A DNA stretch of 64,000 nt from Hexactinellida sp. DTS-2022 (lineage: Eukaryota > Porifera > Hexactinellida), in NCBI GenBank assembly GCA_028753945.1, contig JAPNXP010000009.1, positions 744,001 through 808,000 on the forward strand, given 5' to 3'. Under the pieces are notes generated by a model. It was not told the origin of the DNA, made no database searches, and saw nothing but the letters and a program-made list of their open reading frames with translations. Shown here one piece after another: positions 21,483-31,057 of this stretch; position 1 is the first letter of the stretch, and the number at the start of each line of letters is the position of its first letter. Both the position numbers and the translations under genes were made by a program.

Positions 21483-22796
21483 CTATGTTTTGCGTGGAGT
21501 CTTAATCTTCTTGGCGGTCGACTGCCATCTGAGAGCGTCAGGGTCCACAGCTAGCAGGGGGGGTTTGTACTGAGAGGTGCGAATGATCTCCTCAACCTGT
21601 TTGGGAGTGACGCATATAACGTGCTGTCCCTTCCAGTACTTGACTATGTTCAGAGACTGTAGCGTACTGATAATGTCTTCCTGCGTGATGGCTGTGGAGT
21701 CGCTGAGCTCTCGGATAGTGAGCACTCCCCTGGCCTCTTTCAGGATGTTCAGTAGAACCCAGGACCAGTAGGAGCGGTATGTGAGCTTTCCTAGGTCGGA
21801 CAGCGGCTTCTCCGGGGACCCGGGGGCGCTCTCTAGCTTACTCAGCTCGTAGCTGAGGGAAATTAGGAACTTTCCGTAGCCCTTGCGTTGGTAGGGCGGT
21901 AGCACGAGCAGACAAGCGATGTTGTTCCCTTCTGGGCTCTCCTTCTCCTTCGAGAAATATCCCACCAAGTGGCAGCCGTCCCTGTCCACCTCCGTCATAA
22001 GGTAGAACAGGAACGGCTCCACGTCGAAGAAGAGAGTTTTGTGGTCGAGGAACAATTTAGCCAGCAGACACAAGCACTGGCAGTACAGTTTGTGTTGTAG
22101 GCCATCAGCCTCGAAGACTGAGACCGATCCTTTCCTGTATACCTCCTGCCCAGGGGGCTGTCTCTGCTCGCATTGGAGCGCGTGCTCCCGTAGAGTCGCC
22201 TCGTAGCGCATGTACTTGAGACAGAACTGGCAGATAAACAGTCGGCTCAGCTTGCTGTATTCCTCCGGGTAAGGACTGTAGTACCAAACGTCTATCTCGT
22301 ATTTGCCAAAAACTACTTTATCGATATACTTCACTTTGGTTACGTTCTCGTGCTCTTTCTCCAGAGCCATAGAGTTGGAATCGTCACTGCTTCTCTCCAT
22401 CAGTGCCGGCTGTAAGTTGTTGGACTCTTCGTGTCTCCGTTTTAGAGTTCGGGTCATTTTTCTCTCTGGATGTGTGCTGATCTCGGGAGTCGAAGGGGCG
22501 ACTGGGGGAACTGGCTCCACAGGGTTCCTCTCTATGTCCACTCTGTCTCCCGTCACCCACTCGTCCAAACGCCGATCGAACTCCTTGTAGTGTACATAGA
22601 ATTCTTCGTTTTGTGTATCCGGGTTTATTCTGCTCTCGATAACTTCCGCGAGACACCACTCCTCCTCCTTGCGGTGAATCCAGTACACGGAGCCGAGAGA
22701 GACGCCGCCCTCCTTCCTGTCCTCGGAGTAGCTCGAGCTGGGCTGCACGGGCGAGACAGCCGGAGCAGAGGTGCTGACCAACTCACATTCGCTCAT
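21483..22796 (-). CDS. KAT8: KAT8/MOF, MYST-family histone H4K16 acetyltransferase
   Basis: Intronless, 437 aa. The N-terminal chromo-barrel is at about 33-90 ([20 protein letters not shown] and FDRRLDEWV). The MYST C2HC zinc finger uses C189, C192, H205 and C209. The auto-acetylated lysine is in LFLDHKTL (K253). The catalytic cysteine is in NNIAC (C295), the acetyl-CoA loop is QRKGYG (303-308) and the catalytic glutamate is in SYELSK (E317). The segments [30 protein letters not shown] and [15 protein letters not shown] distinguish KAT8 from KAT5. It acetylates H4K16 in the MSL and NSL complexes. KANSL3, an NSL subunit, lies about 1.9 kb away on the same strand. Confidence 0.96.
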   Translation of the reverse strand: MSECELVSTSAPAVSPVQPSSSYSEDRKEGGVSLGSVYWIHRKEEEWCLAEVIESRINPDTQNEEFYVHYKEFDRRLDEWVTGDRVDIERNPVEPVPPVAPSTPEISTHPERKMTRTLKRRHEESNNLQPALMERSSDDSNSMALEKEHENVTKVKYIDKVVFGKYEIDVWYYSPYPEEYSKLSRLFICQFCLKYMRYEATLREHALQCEQRQPPGQEVYRKGSVSVFEADGLQHKLYCQCLCLLAKLFLDHKTLFFDVEPFLFYLMTEVDRDGCHLVGYFSKEKESPEGNNIACLLVLPPYQRKGYGKFLISLSYELSKLESAPGSPEKPLSDLGKLTYRSYWSWVLLNILKEARGVLTIRELSDSTAITQEDIISTLQSLNIVKYWKGQHVICVTPKQVEEIIRTSQYKPPLLAVDPDALRWQSTAKKIKTPRKT

Positions 22797-23002
22797 TTTT
22801 AGTAACCAAATTTAGCTAATAGGAAACTAGAAACAAAGGAATTACGTAATGGATAAATACCGTTTATAAGAAGGCGATTTTATAAAAAATATAATGCCAA
22901 TTATTCGCAATAATTTATTAGAGTGTAATGAGTCTTGCGCAGGCGCAACGAATCCTGTGCATGCGTAATGAATTTCCAATTTTCCATGTAAGTATAGGTA
23001 AA

Positions 23003-23166
23003 CCAGGTGTAAGCGCGTTTTTGGGTCCCCCGTCCCTAATCGCTAGCGTTTTGGGCCCCCTGGGCTTTAAAATACTAGCGATATGGGGACGGGATCCCTA
23101 AAACGCTAGGGCTTTAGGGACGGGGCCCCTAAAACGCTGGGGTCCCCAAAGCGCGCTTACACCGGT
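23003..23166. mobile_element. GC-rich palindromic MITE
   Basis: Inverted ends CCAGGTGTAAGCGCG and CGCGCTTACACCGG, followed inward by repeated blocks built from GGGGACGGG/CCCCGTCCC and AAAACGCTAG in both orientations. About 164 bp, far more GC-rich than the surrounding AT-rich DNA. No coding capacity. Confidence 0.8.
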
Positions 23167-23207
23167 TAGAACTTATGAATCCCAAGTAACTGTGATGTGA
23201 TAACTTA

Positions 23208-23335
23208 CGAGCCCTTCGGTCTCGGTCGCTTCGCGACGGATCACTCACTCACAAAAGTCGCTTCGCGACTTTTGTGAGTGTTTTGTTCGTTCGTGTTAGA
23301 CACTACGCAATACAATTAACGGCCGCTTCGCGGCC
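23208..23335 (+). repeat. Multi-hairpin module, copy 1
   Basis: The module starts CGAGCCCTTCGG and ends with GGCCGCTTCGCGGCC. It carries four stem-loops with a TTC triloop on this strand (GAA on the other). They are 23208-23224 (7-bp stem, one mismatch), 23225-23237 (5-bp stem, GTCGC), 23246-23280 (16-bp perfect stem) and 23321-23335 (6-bp stem, GGCCGC). Three further copies lie at 24567, 48740-48858 (inverted) and 51017. Confidence 0.9.
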
Positions 23336-23658
23336 TTTCCCTCCCCAAAGCAATAATATTAATAATGAGTTAACCTGTGGCTAGTAAATTACACACTTTG
23401 ACCTAAAATTCATTTTGGGTTGTGATTAGTTACTGTGATTTGTTTGGGAAATCATGTTATTTAAGTTATTCTCATTGCTCAATAGTTATTAATTATTATT
23501 TAATTTATAGCTCAATAATTCTTAAGGGTAGCTCGTTCAGCTATATTAAAACGTTTCCTTGTTTAGCCAAATAAATTGAAACCTGTGGTTGGTAAATTAT
23601 ACGCAATTAATTATTTAAGTGAATTGTATTCAAAGTAATTAATAACTCTGGGTGTAAT

Positions 23659-23739
23659 CTCTCCATAATAATGGTTTAAAGATGAGAATAAGACCGCTTC
23701 GCGGTCTTATTCTCACCATTAAACCATTATTATGGAGAG
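23659..23739. repeat. 81-nt near-perfect hairpin with GCTTCGC apex
   Basis: Outer stem of 20 bp (CTCTCCATAATAATGGTTTA and its complement), a 5-nt internal loop, an inner stem of 14 bp (GAGAATAAGACCGC) and a TTC triloop. The second unit has the same hairpin at 25012-25092, with two substitutions that disrupt one pair each. Confidence 0.9.
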
Positions 23740-24509
23740 GTAAATGCAGGGTTGCAACATATTTGATTTATAAATAGTAATAAAGTTCTACATCTCAATA
23801 AACAATTCTTTTTGCAGGAGCTTGGGTTAGTGAATTATTTAATTTAATTGATAGCAATAATTAACATAATAAATCTCATCGTTAGGCAGAACCAAAACCT
23901 AGATTACTTAACTTAATTCATTTCTAGTAGAAATCCTAGGTTAGAAATTACGTAATTCCATTGATAGTCTTATTATAGAAGCCAATATAGGTGTAATAAA
24001 TAAACAATGCATTAGAGAAATTAACTACTCTAAGCGCATTCTTGTTAACCAAACAAATCAGATCACCCACATAGTGTTAAAAATAATAGGACACATTTTA
24101 ACTGATAACTTTCGCTATGTAAGTTCGTAAAAATTGATAATTTTCACAAAGGTGTTCCACTATGTGTTGTCGATTTTCATATAAAATTTATACTAACGGA
24201 GTCAAATTTGCAAAAGTTATTAAGGAAAAGGTTACCGTGTGATGTCATACTCACAATATTTCGCTTAGAAAACCAACAGACCCATGTCGCTATGACAAAT
24301 TACTCCTATATACCAAATCTCAGCTTTCTAGGTAGTATGGTCTTTTCAATTAATTACGGACAAACATCCCCACACACACACACACACGCAGGTAAATGTC
24401 CTCATATCCGGTTTTTGTCCTCATATCCAAATTTTTGTCCTCATATCCAAGTTTTTGTCCTCACATCTATAGATACGAGGACAAGTTTTTGCGATATGAG
24501 GACATCCTC

Positions 24510-24547
<38 letters not shown>

Positions 24548-26292
24548 CAATTCCGCTTTTAATATACGAGCCCTTCGGTCTCGGTCGCTTCGCGACGGAT
24601 CACGCTCTCACAAAAGTCGCTTCGCGACTTTTGTTCGTTCGTGTTAAACACTACGCAATACAATTAACGGCCGCTTCGCGGCCTTTCCCTCTCCAAAGCA
24701 ATAATATTAATAATGAGTTAACCTGTGGCTAGTAAATTACACACTTTGACTTAATAACACGTGCCTAAAATTCATTTTTGGGTTGTGATTAGTTACTGTG
24801 ATTTGTTTGGGAAATCATGTTATTTAAGTTATTCTCATTGCTCAATAGTTATTAATTATTATTTAATTTATAGCTCAATAATTCTTAAGGGTAGCTCGTT
24901 CAGCTATATTAAAACGTTTGCTTGTTAATTGAAACCTGTGGTTGGTAAATTATACGCAATTAATTATTTCAGTGAATTGTATTCAAAGTAATTAATAACT
25001 CTGGGTGTAATCTCTCCATAATAATAGTTTAAAGATGAGAATAAGACCGCTTCGCGGTTTTATTCTCACCATTAAACCATTATTATGGAGAGGTAAATGC
25101 AGGGTTGCAAAATATTTGATTTATAAATAGTAATAAAGTTCTACATCTCAAATAAACAATTCTTTTTGCAGGAGCTTGGGTTAGTGAATTATTTAATTTA
25201 ATTGATAGCAATAATTAACATAATAAATCTCATCGTTAGGCAGAACCAAAACCTAGATTACTTAACTTAATTCATTTCTAGTAGAAATCCTAGGTTAGAA
25301 ATTACTTAATTCCATTGATAGTCTTATTATAGAAGCCAATATAGGTGTAATAAATAAACAATGCATTAAGGGTGCTCTGTACTGATATTTTGACACCCGA
25401 CGACCTAATGTTTTTATTGCGTTTTTGGATAGTACTAATATATCTAAGATATCCCTGAAAATATTAGAGTTCTACTATGTATACATCCTTAGTTATGAAC
25501 TAGACAATGTCAATATAGGCCTAATCCATACTAGCCAAATATTTACAAAAAATTTTTACTGTGCCGACTATACTATAGTATAGTGGCCCAGTATTGGTCT
25601 TAGTGCTTTGGTTTGTTTTTTTTTTTCTCCGTGTCGCCTCCCCAGGCTAAACCATAAGTGCTAGAGCTCTGAGATTTTCAGGATAGGTGTCTGGTTGTTG
25701 ATTAATGTGCACTTCGTGGCCTGATTTTTCAATTTCGACTTGGGAAATTTTTTAACGGGACTTTTAGCTTTTTTTGTCCCACAAGAAAATAAATGCAATA
25801 ACAAAAAAATTTTTTGAATCATTAGTATCAGAAAAGTATTTTGCAACTGATAGCTCTTCACGATTTTTTTAATCCGCCCTCATTTTCCTGAGAATTAGGC
25901 TCAAAGTTGCCACAATTGACCCTTAACTTTCTAAAATCGTAAATTCATTAATATTCAATTATGCAATTATTTCGTGGTTTCGATGAATAACTACTATTTA
26001 ATATTTATGAATAATTCAATTAGATTCAGTGTTATTTCGATTCAAGTTATTGTTGATATTATAATCACAATAAAGAATTCTAGTATATATGAATAACTAA
26101 TTTACATTCAATAGCTATTACTATACAAATCTATTTCTGATATCATAGTTACAATAATTTATTCTGTTTATATGAATAATTCAATTTGATTCATTAGTAT
26201 ATAAATCGATTTCTAATACAATAGTTGTATTAAAGTTTTCTCCTATATGAAAATTCAATTTCACTCAACAGTTATTCAATTTCTGAGCGATT

Positions 26293-26680
26293 TCTGATAT
26301 TCAAACAATGGATTAATGAGATGGGATATCTATTTGTATAAATATTTGTCTATTTGTGTGCTTGGTGCCCGAAATGTATTAGAGTGTAAGGGGGGGGGGG
26401 GGTTTATAAAGCATTTACGTATAATGGAAATATAAACTTAATCCCATATGTCATTCAAAGTAAGCGAGTATGCTGATTTCAATTTTAAAAAGATGACTGA
26501 TATACAAACAATGGATTAATGAAATGGAATATCTATTAAATGACTATTCGTCTGTGTGCGTGTTTGGTGGTCGAATTGTATTAGAGTGATAGGGGGTTAT
26601 AATAGGAATATAAACTAGATCCCTTTTGTCATTCTAAGTAAACAAGTATGCTGATTTCCAATTTTAAACAGTATATTAAT
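26293..26680. repeat. Imperfect tandem duplication of about 200 bp with a G13 run
   Basis: Positions 26293-26490 and 26496-26672 share the order ACAATGGATTAATGA, GGAATATCTATT, GTATTAGAGTG, GGAATATAAACT, GTCATTC and AGTATGCTGATTTC. The first copy carries 13 consecutive G at 26390-26402. Confidence 0.75.
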
Positions 26681-26916
26681 ATTCAATGGATTAAAGCAAA
26701 TTAAATTAAATTGGAAATTTGTTTACTTAACTCAACTCAACTCACATTGCTAAAATAATTAACTATTTATATCATTTATTATCTATACATAATGAATGAA
26801 TGGCATTAAACCCAAGATGGTTCAAGATAGAAATAATTTAAAATCAACAATGGTTCCTTTGTCCCGTACAACTTGTTAAATGAGACTAAACACTATGAGG
26901 TGTTCATGACATGGCG

Positions 26917-27043
26917 AAAAAAATCCAAAATTGCAGCTGTGCCACAAGCGTGTTCCTTTGGAGGCACTATCAATAAACCACCACCAAAATATAGTGCCAC
27001 AAAAGGAACATGCGTCGGCACAGCTGCAATTTTGGATTTTTTT
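26917..27043. repeat. Long foldback hairpin
   Basis: Arms 26917-26970 and 26991-27043 are complementary over about 53 nt with a few mismatches, and the loop is 20 nt. Arm ends are A7/T7. It could be a nested MITE or a hairpin RNA source. Confidence 0.85.
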
Positions 27044-29250
27044 ATGTTAGTTTTTAGCGCGAAACATGTCAATTATAAAATATACCTGAGTCAATACTCA
27101 ATGTTTTAAATCGAACCGAAATATGCTTTTTCTTTAATCTACTCTATGTTATTGTCATTTTTGTGAAATTGGTCGAAAAAAACCCACTATTTTTCATTAA
27201 AAGTATACTAATTCAATTTTTTTGTATTATATTGCCAAAACTGCCCGCTTTTAAAACATGCGCCTACATATACTGAGCATTTTAAAAAAAAGTTTGACTT
27301 TCTAGAATAAAAATTCTCTTTTTTACATCCATATGCCCAAATGGTCTTTTTTTACACCTTCATAATTAGCATTTAATTAATTTGTGTCGAAGTGGCTGAG
27401 TCCAGAATATGAAAGTGCGAGGAAAAGGAGTTCCTAAACTGCATAAAATGGATGATGTCATTTGAAATTGAATTAGACTATTTTTAGAAATTTAGAGCTA
27501 AGCTCTATCTCATTTGGATCAGAAGTTGGATTTTTGTCAGCTTTTTAACATATTGCCACTTTGACACCACCATATTTGGGCATTTGAAATCAGAACACAT
27601 CATTCGAATTATAATATAATCCCAAAGGTTTATCCAATGAGTAAGAAATAGTATCATGATGTGACTAGAATTTTAGAGCTAGTCTCTGCTGTCCAGAGAT
27701 CAAGAGTTACAAAATTTGCTTCGTCATCAAAATTGGGCACATCAAATTACCATATATGGTCATGTTAAAAAGTGTGACACCTAGAGTCCTAAAATGTATT
27801 ATAAACGTATAGAAAGTCAGGTATTCACAGTATTTTCTAATGCCTATGATCATTTTATCTCAAAGCGTTTCTGAAATATCAACAGGTGTGAAATGTCAGA
27901 TTTTTTGCCCCCTTCTGTGGCCCAAAAGTCCATAACTTATCGAATAATGATTGGATCGTGTTGTGTAACGTCTCATTTTGTGCGCAAATGCTATTTCCAT
28001 ATTTGTATTACCAAATTGGTGTTTTATATAATACTTTATTGTATATTTGAGGGCCTTGAGGTGTGAAAATATGACAAAACAGACAAAACCATAGTCATAA
28101 ATTGGTCATAACTCATGATATATTATTGTAAAAGTGTTGAAAACAAATGCTACGCATAGATAAGAAGCTGGCGCATTTTTATGAAGAATAACAGAATTAT
28201 TCTGCTGTCCAATTTCCCACAGTAATATATGATCACCGGGTACTTGCATACCCTTCATATTCTTTTATGCCCCTAATTTCCTAATTTTTGACATATTCCT
28301 GAACTTTTTGACGTGAACCTGTATATTTTGACCTGTAGATTCCGAAATTTTTAATTTTGGGAACAATATATGGCAGTGTAGAATTTTATCACCTCTTTTG
28401 ATGTTGAAATTCGGAAAAATTCGTGGGCCGCAGCCTTAGAATGCTTATAAAACCAAAAATAATAATCAGAAAGTCAAAAAATTTCTCTGGGGTAACACAT
28501 GATGCATCCTCAGACCCTTGAACTAGAATTGAAAAATTTTTCTTCTAACATTTTATAACGATAGTTTAGTGCACGACTGCGTTTTATGATTATTTTGAAA
28601 AAATGCCCTTTAGCATCGTTTCTTCTGCAAAAATAAATAAAATAAAAATTATTACTGAGAGGAAATAGTCTCATAATAATATGTTCAAAAATTCAAAAAG
28701 ATTCAACAATTTTTGAAAAAATGTCATGCCCATATAAGGAAGTCGACGTCTTATTTTATTAAAAAACACCATCTTGATTGAAAATTAAGAAAAAAAAAAT
28801 CATAGAAGTCAATCTCTATCTCATCTAGAGTATTCCTAGTAGTAAATTATGCAATTCTGAGATTCACCGTGAACGCCCGAATATCAATACAGATTACCCT
28901 TAAATTAACTACTCTAAGCGCATTCTTGTTAACCAAACAAATCAGATCACCCACAGTGTTAAAAATAATAGGACACATTTTAACTAATAACTTTCGCTAT
29001 GTAAGTTCGTAAAAATTGATAATTTTCACAAAGGTGTTCCACTATGTGTTGTCGATTTTCATATAAAATTTATACTAACGGAGTCAAATTTGCAAAAGTT
29101 ATTAAGGAAAAGGTTACCGTATCATGTCATGCTCACAATATTTCGCTTAGAAAACCAACAGACCCATGTCGCTATGACAAACTACTCCTATATACCAAAT
29201 CTCAGCTTTCTAGGTAGTATGGTCTTTTCAATTAATTACGGACAAACATC

Positions 29251-29283
<33 letters not shown>

Positions 29284-29370
29284 CAATTCCGCTTTTAATA
29301 TATAGATAGATGTGAACAGATATAATATGGCATAGATACCCGAATTGTATTCGGACCAGGGAATGAAAGG

Positions 29371-29505
29371 TTCACGAACGGACTGAATAAACCCAATTCA
29401 GTTCATTTCAAGTTAACGCGCGTTCAGTTCATTCAGCGTAAAAGTCTTAAAAGTCCTGCGTTCAGTACGTTCAGTTCAAGTTCAATAAGTTCGTTCGTGA
29501 ACAAA
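29371..29505. mobile_element. Short inverted-repeat element (GTTCACGAACG ends)
   Basis: Ends GTTCACGAACG and CGTTCGTGAAC are exact 11-bp complements about 134 bp apart. The interior is made of scattered GTTCAGTTC words. The pattern resembles hAT-like MITEs, but no 8-bp duplication was identified. Confidence 0.5.
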
Positions 29506-29759
29506 GTTTCAACAAGTTGCAGTGTTTCCGTCTTAATTAATTAGTTTGCAAGTTAAAACACCTGCAATCCCTGTCTACACTGACAGACTGAAACACCTGT
29601 GACAGACACGAAAAGTATATATACAACGGATTTAATAATTATTTTACTCTTCACTTCACCTCTCTCGATAGCGCAGCTCCTATGGGCAGGACTAGATGCA
29701 ATCTTGAAGACCCCAGCGAACTTATATTTGTATTTTAATTAATAAATAAATACAGTAGA

Positions 29760-30337
29760 ACTGTCACGCCATAGATGGTCCGCCGCCGTAACTTTCCCGG
29801 CCGGACCATCCTGGGCAGCTGTGAATGGTCCCCCTTGCCCAGTGGCGTAGCTAAGGTGCCGGGGGCCCCTGGCCCCACTAGGTCAAATCGGAGTAGTAAA
29901 TTTTAAGGAGGTTCGCGGCATGCATCTGGCTAAATTTGGATTCGGAATGGCATTTCCCGCATTTTGACGAAGTATGATTGAAATATATCTGCATATGGAG
30001 AATTTTGGAACCTTTCAGGCTTTGGGGGTCCCAAGACATCGGGGCCCTGGTTCAATGAACCGCCTATTGCTACGCCTCTGCCCTTGCCGTGGATGCCCTC
30101 TTTATTAATATTGAATATAAAACTTCACTCAGATTTTAGTGGGAGCAGTACCACTTCGTGTTAGTCTTGTTAGTAATAGGGGCAGTAGTCAGTTCAATAG
30201 TGTCTGTCAATAGCCTGACTTGTACCGCCCATGTTTTAGAATAGGTACCTTATATGGCGGAAAGGGACGATCCACGGCAGCGTAGATGGTCCGGCCGGAC
30301 TAACCGTAGGGGGGACCATATATCATGGCATGACAGA
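29760..30337. mobile_element. Inverted-repeat element hosting a hAT MITE
   Basis: The left end ACTGTCACGCCATAGATGG and the complement of the right end (CTGTCATGCCATGATATATGG) match with a small gap. GATGGTCC/GGACCATC words recur in both orientations inside. The hAT MITE at 29840-30080 splits it. No coding capacity. Confidence 0.65.
29840..30080. mobile_element. hAT-type MITE with 8-bp target duplication
   Basis: 241 bp, starting CAGTGGCGTAGC and ending GCTACGCCTCTG (11 of 12 complementary). It is flanked by the exact direct repeat CCCTTGCC at 29832-29839 and 30081-30088. The 8-bp duplication and CAG-TG ends identify a hAT derivative. Confidence 0.92.
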
Positions 30338-30478
30338 ACCTCGCTACTACGAACACGGTTAATAGGAACACTATTTGAACCCCCTTGTCCGTCAGTTGGA
30401 TATCACTGCAATACTGCATAACTTTATTTCAAAACTTTGCTTACTCGCAATAATAGTTACACATAATTAGTGGTCGCT

Positions 30479-30892
30479 ATGAATCCAGTTTGTATCGCGA
30501 TAATATCTAACGACAACTCCCCTCTCTTGATGCAGACATCCTCTGCTTACAAATCGTCGGAACTGGACTTGATGTTTCTGGCTCACTCCTCTCTTGACGT
30601 CATAGAGGAGAAGATGACTGCCCGCAGCACTGCTGTCGACCAGCGGGAGCTGTACCTGGGGCAGCTCTACCCGACTGAGCAGTACAAGATATACGGCTAC
30701 GTCACTAATTCCAAAGTAAAGATATTAGTTATGACTGAGAACACGAGCCAGAATATAGACCAGGAAGTGAAGGTTCTTTTCAAACAGCTGCACCGGTCTT
30801 ACACCCAGCTGATCTCCAACCCCTTCTACCGTCCTGGAGACAAGATACAATCCCCCTCTTTTGTAAAGTACATTGAAGAGATTCTCAAGTGA
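30479..30892 (+). CDS. TRAPPC2L: TRAPPC2L, TRAPP complex subunit 2-like
   Basis: Intronless, 137 aa from the ATG at 30479 (MNPVCIAIISNDN). It is a longin-type fold typical of sedlin-family TRAPP subunits. The block TAVDQRELYLGQLYPTEQYK, followed by IYGYVTNSKVK and NPFYRPGDKIQS, is diagnostic of TRAPPC2L. TRAPP complexes are Rab GTPase exchange factors at the ER-Golgi and Golgi. The gene ends 165 bp before the DNAH1 start codon on the same strand. Confidence 0.96.
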   Translation: MNPVCIAIISNDNSPLLMQTSSAYKSSELDLMFLAHSSLDVIEEKMTARSTAVDQRELYLGQLYPTEQYKIYGYVTNSKVKILVMTENTSQNIDQEVKVLFKQLHRSYTQLISNPFYRPGDKIQSPSFVKYIEEILK

Positions 30893-31057
30893 GAATATCT
30901 TTGTTTATTTTGAACACATATATCGTTTGACTGATAATTATATAATAATTATATAAGCATAGGACTGATAGGAGACTCATTGTCAATTGAAGTTATTGAA
31001 CTCTTACTTACGTATTACATTGTTTGCATACAAGAAAGAGTTAGCAGTCGTAAATCG

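Larger units (their letters stand above)
23208..24566 (+). repeat. 1.36-kb repeat unit, first copy of a tandem dimer
   Basis: The unit runs from the hairpin module to a retroelement-like 3' tail. In order it holds: the hairpins; AT-rich sequence with two related ACCTGTGG motifs; a long hairpin at 23659-23739; a segment ending AACAATGCATTA; and a tail beginning TTAACTACTCTAAGCG and ending ACAATTCCGCTTTTAATATA. The same order recurs from 24567. The tail contains (CA)n runs and an 18-20 bp minisatellite (TTTTTGTCCTCATATCCAA, four copies at about 24396-24470) that the second copy lacks. No convincing ORF. Confidence 0.85.
25366..28903. mobile_element. Non-autonomous TTAA-flanked DNA transposon, 3.5 kb
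   Basis: It is flanked by TTAA at 25366-25369 and 28900-28903. The ends are inverted repeats: left GGGTGCTCTGTACTGATATT, right complement GGGTAATCTGTATTGATATT (17 of 20 identical). It interrupts the second repeat unit exactly where the first is continuous. The interior is AT-rich and noncoding (longest ORFs under 80 codons). It contains a 127-nt foldback at 26917-27043 and an imperfect 200-bp tandem duplication at 26293-26680. TTAA targets are used by piggyBac and Kolobok-type transposases; no transposase is encoded here. Confidence 0.75.
24567..29302 (+). repeat. Second copy of the 1.36-kb unit, interrupted by a 3.5-kb insertion
   Basis: Positions 24567-25366 repeat 23208-24008 at high identity. 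Positions 28904-29302 repeat the tail at 24016-24566 at high identity, minus the minisatellite. The intervening 25366-28903 has no counterpart in the first copy. The copy ends at a (CA)n run and CTTTTAATATA. The hairpin module of this copy includes stems at 24610-24634 and 24669-24683. Confidence 0.85.

Noticed and set aside
21483..22796. Assignment of the MYST acetyltransferase to KAT5/TIP60
   Set aside because: The segments around the zinc finger and the C-terminal [15 protein letters not shown] follow KAT8/MOF, not KAT5.
24208..24732. 174-codon ORF with histidine-threonine runs
   Set aside because: It runs through (CA)n microsatellites and the hairpin module, and the second repeat copy breaks it. 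It is noncoding tail sequence.
23208..25092. CRISPR-like array suggested by repeated palindromes
   Set aside because: The repeats are not regularly spaced, stems differ from each other and the context is eukaryotic; they are hairpins within a dispersed repeat.
26873..27109. 78-codon ORF in the TTAA element as a transposase remnant
   Set aside because: It overlaps the foldback hairpin and shows no transposase motif.
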